Below, piece after piece: positions 20,493 through 23,167 of a stretch of 23,167 nt of DNA. Origin of the DNA: Pyrobaculum sp. (GTDB lineage: Archaea; Thermoproteota; Thermoprotei; Thermoproteales; Thermoproteaceae). Location: positions 1 through 23,167 of the forward strand of contig JAEMPK010000150.1 of NCBI GenBank assembly GCA_022759345.1, read 5' to 3'. How positions within the stretch are numbered: position 1 is the stretch's first letter; every line of letters starts with the position of its first letter. The translations under genes were made by a program, and so were the position numbers. Below the pieces are notes generated by a model. It searched no databases. It was not told the DNA's origin and saw only the letters and a list, made by a program, of their open reading frames with translations.

Positions 20493-22406
20493 ATGGAGGA
20501 CCTCTTGAGGGAGATATACAGCGACGAGCGCGTGGTCCCCCCTCTATTCAAGTACAAGACCATATCCCCTGCCCAATACCTGCGGATCTACAAGGACAGC
20601 TTGAGGCCGGAGTTTTGGGCGGGCGAGGCGGCACAGCTGTTGTGGGATAGGCGGTGGACTAAGGTGTTGGAGGGGGAGCCGCCGGCCGTCAGATGGTTCC
20701 CGGACGGTTTCTTGAGCCCGTACCGAAACATCGTGGGGAGGCACGAGGGGACTTGGATCTGGGAGAAGCCGGCGTTGATCTGGAGAGGCGAGGAGGGGGT
20801 GACAAGGGTTCTCACCTACTCTGACCTAGACGGCATTGCCAAGTCCTATTCCGGAGTCCTCAAGGCGTTGGGCGTGGACAAGGGGGACTGGGTGATGTTC
20901 TACGCCCCGCCGACGCCCGAGGTAGTGGCGTTGATGCTTGCCGCCGTGAGGCTCGGCGCCCCCATAGAGCCGGTCTTCACGGGCTTCGGCTACGGCGACC
21001 TCGCGGCGCGCGTGGACGACACCAAGCCCAAGCTCTTGGTCACTGTGGACGCCTTCCCGAGAAGGGGGAGGCCAATAAAGGTGAAGGAGACGGTGGACAA
21101 GGCATTGGGGCTTGCCAAATGGAGGCCGAAGGTCCTTGTCGTCGAGAGGATGGGGGTTGACGTGAAGCTCGTCGAGGGGAGGGACCACCGCCTCGAGGAC
21201 GTGAGGGCTGAGCCCGCCGAGGAGGCCGTGGTGGAGTCGACCCACCCCCTGTTCGGCCTACACGTGGGCTACGACGAGGGCCTGGGCCTCGTGGTCCACG
21301 GCGTGGGCGGCTACCTGACGCAGACCTACGCCACCACGAGGTGGATGGGCCTTAGGCCCCGTGACACCTACTTCTGCACGGTTCTGCCCGGCTGGATAAC
21401 CGGTGTGACCTACGTCCTCTTCGGCCCCCTTATGGTGGGGTCCACCGTAGTGGTCTACGAGGGCGGCCCCGACTATCCCCACTGGGACGTGTGGTGGAGC
21501 GTGATTGAGGACTACGCCGTGACGGTGTTTTTAACCACGGCGGGAGCGTTGAGGGTCTTGTCGCGACAAGACCCGGAATTGCTTAAGGACCACAACTTAG
21601 ACACACTTAAGCTAATACTAACGACGGCCGAGCCCATGGAGGTCAAGTACTGGAAGTGGGCCTACCACTACGTAGGCACTGGCACGGTGCCCTCAATAGA
21701 CTCCCTACCCGAGAAGCTTAGCGGAAGGATTCCCGTCATCCACATGTTTATACAAACTGAGCTTGGCACTTTCGCAACGGGGAGTCTGCCGAACTACACC
21801 TTCGTCCCCATTGCGCCTGGTTCCGTCGGCCCCCCGATGCCCGGCTTCCACATTGACGTGGTGGACGAGGCCGGTAACTCGGTGAGGGGGAGGCCGGGGT
21901 TGCTGGTGGTGAAGTCGCCTTGGCCCGCCATGCCCGTCCAATACCCGCGGTGGTATGCCGAGAGGTGGAGAAACGGCGTCTACTACGTAGGCGACTACGC
22001 AGTGATGACGGAAGACATGAACATATTCCCCCTAGGGAGGTCCGACACGGTGATGAAGATAAACGGCTACCGCATAACGCCGGAGGCTTTGGAGAAAGCC
22101 GCTGAGGCCACCCCCGGCGTCAAAAGGGCCGTGGCCGTCGGAGTCAGGGACTCGCAGAAGTTCGAAACGCCTGTGGTGGTGTACATAGGCGACATCCAGC
22201 CAGATGAGCTGAAGAAGAGAATTAGGGAGTACGTAGGACCCATAGCAGAGCCCGCTAAGATAGTCGTCGTGGAGGCGATGCCCGAGGCGCCGAAGTCCGA
22301 GCTCAGAGCCGCATTGAAGGCGTATCTCTGGAGAGGGGTCTCAGCGGAGGGCCCATTGCGCGGCTGGGTCGAAGAGGTGGCGCGGAGGATCATGGCAGAA
22401 ATCTAA
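20493..22406 (+). CDS. Acetyl-CoA-synthetase-like protein lacking P-loop and catalytic lysine
   Basis: A 637-residue homologue of AMP-forming acetyl-CoA synthetase over its full length: ACAS N-terminal part (FWAGEAAQLLWDRRW, 41-55), the TVLPGWITG segment (296-304), QTELGTF at 421-427 where ACS has the QTETGG motif, YVGDYA (498-503) and the hinge GRSDTVMKINGYRI (515-528). Two elements essential for adenylation are replaced. The Gly/Ser/Thr-rich P-loop expected around 257-267 (YTSGTTGKPKG) reads HVGYDEGLGLV, and the C-terminal LPKTRSGK lysine motif reads MPEAPKSELR (596-605). So it probably does not make acetyl-CoA by the normal reaction. It follows hypB by 13 nt with a G-rich stretch before the ATG, and hypE follows 28 nt later. 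This context suggests a role in hydrogenase maturation, unknown to me. Codon use resembles its neighbours. Confidence 0.85.
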   Translation: MEDLLREIYSDERVVPPLFKYKTISPAQYLRIYKDSLRPEFWAGEAAQLLWDRRWTKVLEGEPPAVRWFPDGFLSPYRNIVGRHEGTWIWEKPALIWRGEEGVTRVLTYSDLDGIAKSYSGVLKALGVDKGDWVMFYAPPTPEVVALMLAAVRLGAPIEPVFTGFGYGDLAARVDDTKPKLLVTVDAFPRRGRPIKVKETVDKALGLAKWRPKVLVVERMGVDVKLVEGRDHRLEDVRAEPAEEAVVESTHPLFGLHVGYDEGLGLVVHGVGGYLTQTYATTRWMGLRPRDTYFCTVLPGWITGVTYVLFGPLMVGSTVVVYEGGPDYPHWDVWWSVIEDYAVTVFLTTAGALRVLSRQDPELLKDHNLDTLKLILTTAEPMEVKYWKWAYHYVGTGTVPSIDSLPEKLSGRIPVIHMFIQTELGTFATGSLPNYTFVPIAPGSVGPPMPGFHIDVVDEAGNSVRGRPGLLVVKSPWPAMPVQYPRWYAERWRNGVYYVGDYAVMTEDMNIFPLGRSDTVMKINGYRITPEALEKAAEATPGVKRAVAVGVRDSQKFETPVVVYIGDIQPDELKKRIREYVGPIAEPAKIVVVEAMPEAPKSELRAALKAYLWRGVSAEGPLRGWVEEVARRIMAEI

Positions 22407-22433
22407 AAAATAATTTATAGGTTCGAGAGAACC
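22403..22433 (+). promoter_or_regulatory. hypE promoter region with GGTTC-GAGA-GAACC palindrome
   Basis: The AT-rich run TAAAAAATAATTTATA just after the ACS-like stop can act as a TATA box; its centre is 19-27 nt from the hypE ATG at 22435. Between it and the ATG lies a perfect 5-bp inverted repeat with a GAGA centre (22420-22433). As DNA it could be an operator over the initiation site, or as RNA a small GNRA-loop hairpin. Confidence 0.4.
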
Positions 22434-22434
22434 C

Positions 22435-23167
22435 ATGGAGAGGATAATTAGAATTGCACACGGCTCAGGAGGCGTTGAGACTTCTCAGCTTTTGGAAGCT
22501 TTGATTTTTTCCAGGCTTGAGGAGAGGCTGAAGAAGGTCGAGGGAGGGGTTGGAATCGACTTCCCAGACGACGCTGCGGCCATACCAATCGGCGACGGGC
22601 GTTATTTGGTTGTGACGGTGGACTCGTACACCGTCAACCCGCCCTTCTTTCCAGGCGGCGACATCGGCGTCCTCGCAGCGTCCGGTAGCATAAACGACGT
22701 GCTTATGATGGGCGGGAGGCCTATCGCCATGTTAGACGCCATAGTGGTGGAGGAAGGCTTCTCCATGGAGGACCTCCGCAAGATTATAGACTCCATGATG
22801 CGGGTTTTAAGAGAGGAGGGCGTTGCGTTGATAGGCGGCGACTTCAAGGTGATGCCCAAGGGACAGCTGGACAAGATTGTGATAATGACTGTGGGGATCG
22901 GCGTCGCGGAGAGGCTCATTGTCGACAGGCCAAAGCCCGGCGACAAGATCGTCGTAAGCGGCTTTCTCGGCGACCACGGCGCCGTGATACTGGCCAGGCA
23001 GATGGGCATAGTGGAAGAGGGCTCCGGCGGCGGTCTCGTAAGTGACGTGAAGCCGTTGACTAAGCTCATGATCCCCCTGCTGGAGAAATACGGCGACTAC
23101 ATACACGCGGCTCGCGACCCCACCAGAGGCGGACTCGCCATGGTCCTCAACGACTGGGCCAAGGCGT
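22435..23167 (+). CDS. hypE: Hydrogenase maturation dehydratase HypE (3' end beyond window)
   Basis: HypE receives the carbamoyl group from HypF on its C-terminal cysteine and dehydrates it with ATP to the thiocyanate that supplies CN ligands. The open frame runs from the ATG at 22435 to the window edge (244 codons). It shows the PurM-like family blocks: IAHGSGGVETSQL near the start, FPDDAAAIPIGDGRYLVVTVDSY (shown in part) with the ATP/Mg site aspartates, GSINDVLMMGGRP, LIGGDFKVM, VSGFLGDHGAVILA and ARDPTRGGLAMVLND. The C-terminal PxxC motif is beyond the window and cannot be checked. It closes the nikR-hypA-hypB-ACS-like-hypE series on the plus strand. Confidence 0.95.
   Translation, partial: MERIIRIAHGSGGVETSQLLEALIFSRLEERLKKVEGGVGIDFPDDAAAIPIGDGRYLVVTVDSYTVNPPFFPGGDIGVLAASGSINDVLMMGGRPIAMLDAIVVEEGFSMEDLRKIIDSMMRVLREEGVALIGGDFKVMPKGQLDKIVIMTVGIGVAERLIVDRPKPGDKIVVSGFLGDHGAVILARQMGIVEEGSGGGLVSDVKPLTKLMIPLLEKYGDYIHAARDPTRGGLAMVLNDWAKA

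Noticed and set aside
1..23167. tRNA genes, CRISPR arrays, insertion sequences
   Set aside because: No tRNA T-arm pattern in a cloverleaf context, no regularly spaced repeats and no transposase-like frame were seen. No target duplication was found around the AT-rich ppa segment.

Overview
The window looks like chromosomal DNA of a hyperthermophilic crenarchaeon, most likely Thermoproteales (Pyrobaculum/Thermoproteus-like). This is an inference from archaeal-only gene types (V/A-type ATPase subunit I, RNase P protein component 1, Mrp/MinD-type HypB), a crenarchaeal membrane-bound [NiFe] hydrogenase, and many genes whose start codon lies 22-27 nt downstream of a TATA-like box (leaderless transcripts). 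That geometry was used to correct several start codons.

Left end (1-2370): a decaying tract on the minus strand. It holds a fragment of a GTPBP1-like translational GTPase with an in-frame TAG, then a membrane proton-pyrophosphatase (hppA) broken by several frameshifts and a lost N-terminus. Directly abutting the broken 5' end is an intact, very AT-rich soluble inorganic pyrophosphatase (ppa). It looks like a recent arrival that replaced the membrane enzyme.

Housekeeping block (2370-6800): A-type ATPase subunit I and a MetF-like protein on the plus strand (TAATG overlap), convergent with a minus-strand group of rps3, rpl29 and rnp1. Upstream of rps3 lies a C-terminal remnant that resembles the DUF364 putative heavy-metal chelation family.

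Hydrogenase island (7241-23167, continuing off the right end): hypF is on the plus strand, convergent with hypD-hypC on the minus strand. Upstream of these on the minus strand lie, in transcription order, a 107-aa protein of unknown function, a degenerate M52-like protease, a winged-helix/zinc regulator, the hydrogenase small subunit (Tat signal, C-terminal anchor), a multi-heme-type membrane cytochrome b, the large subunit, its maturation protease and two proteins of unknown function. Divergent from these on the plus strand are nikR, hypA, an Mrp-type hypB, an acetyl-CoA-synthetase-like protein that has lost its P-loop and catalytic lysine, and a partial hypE. All six Hyp factors needed to build the NiFe(CN)2CO centre are therefore present, with a nickel sensor and membrane electron transfer partner.

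Most interesting points: the ACS-like pseudoenzyme between hypB and hypE; the Cys-to-Asn change at the small-subunit proximal cluster; the second, ligand-poor M52-like protein paired with a new-looking regulator; a perfect TTTTCAA-N4-TTGAAAA palindrome just upstream of the hydrogenase promoter; a GC-rich, hairpin-dense gap (18555-18835) that may encode a structured RNA; and the membrane-to-soluble pyrophosphatase switch.
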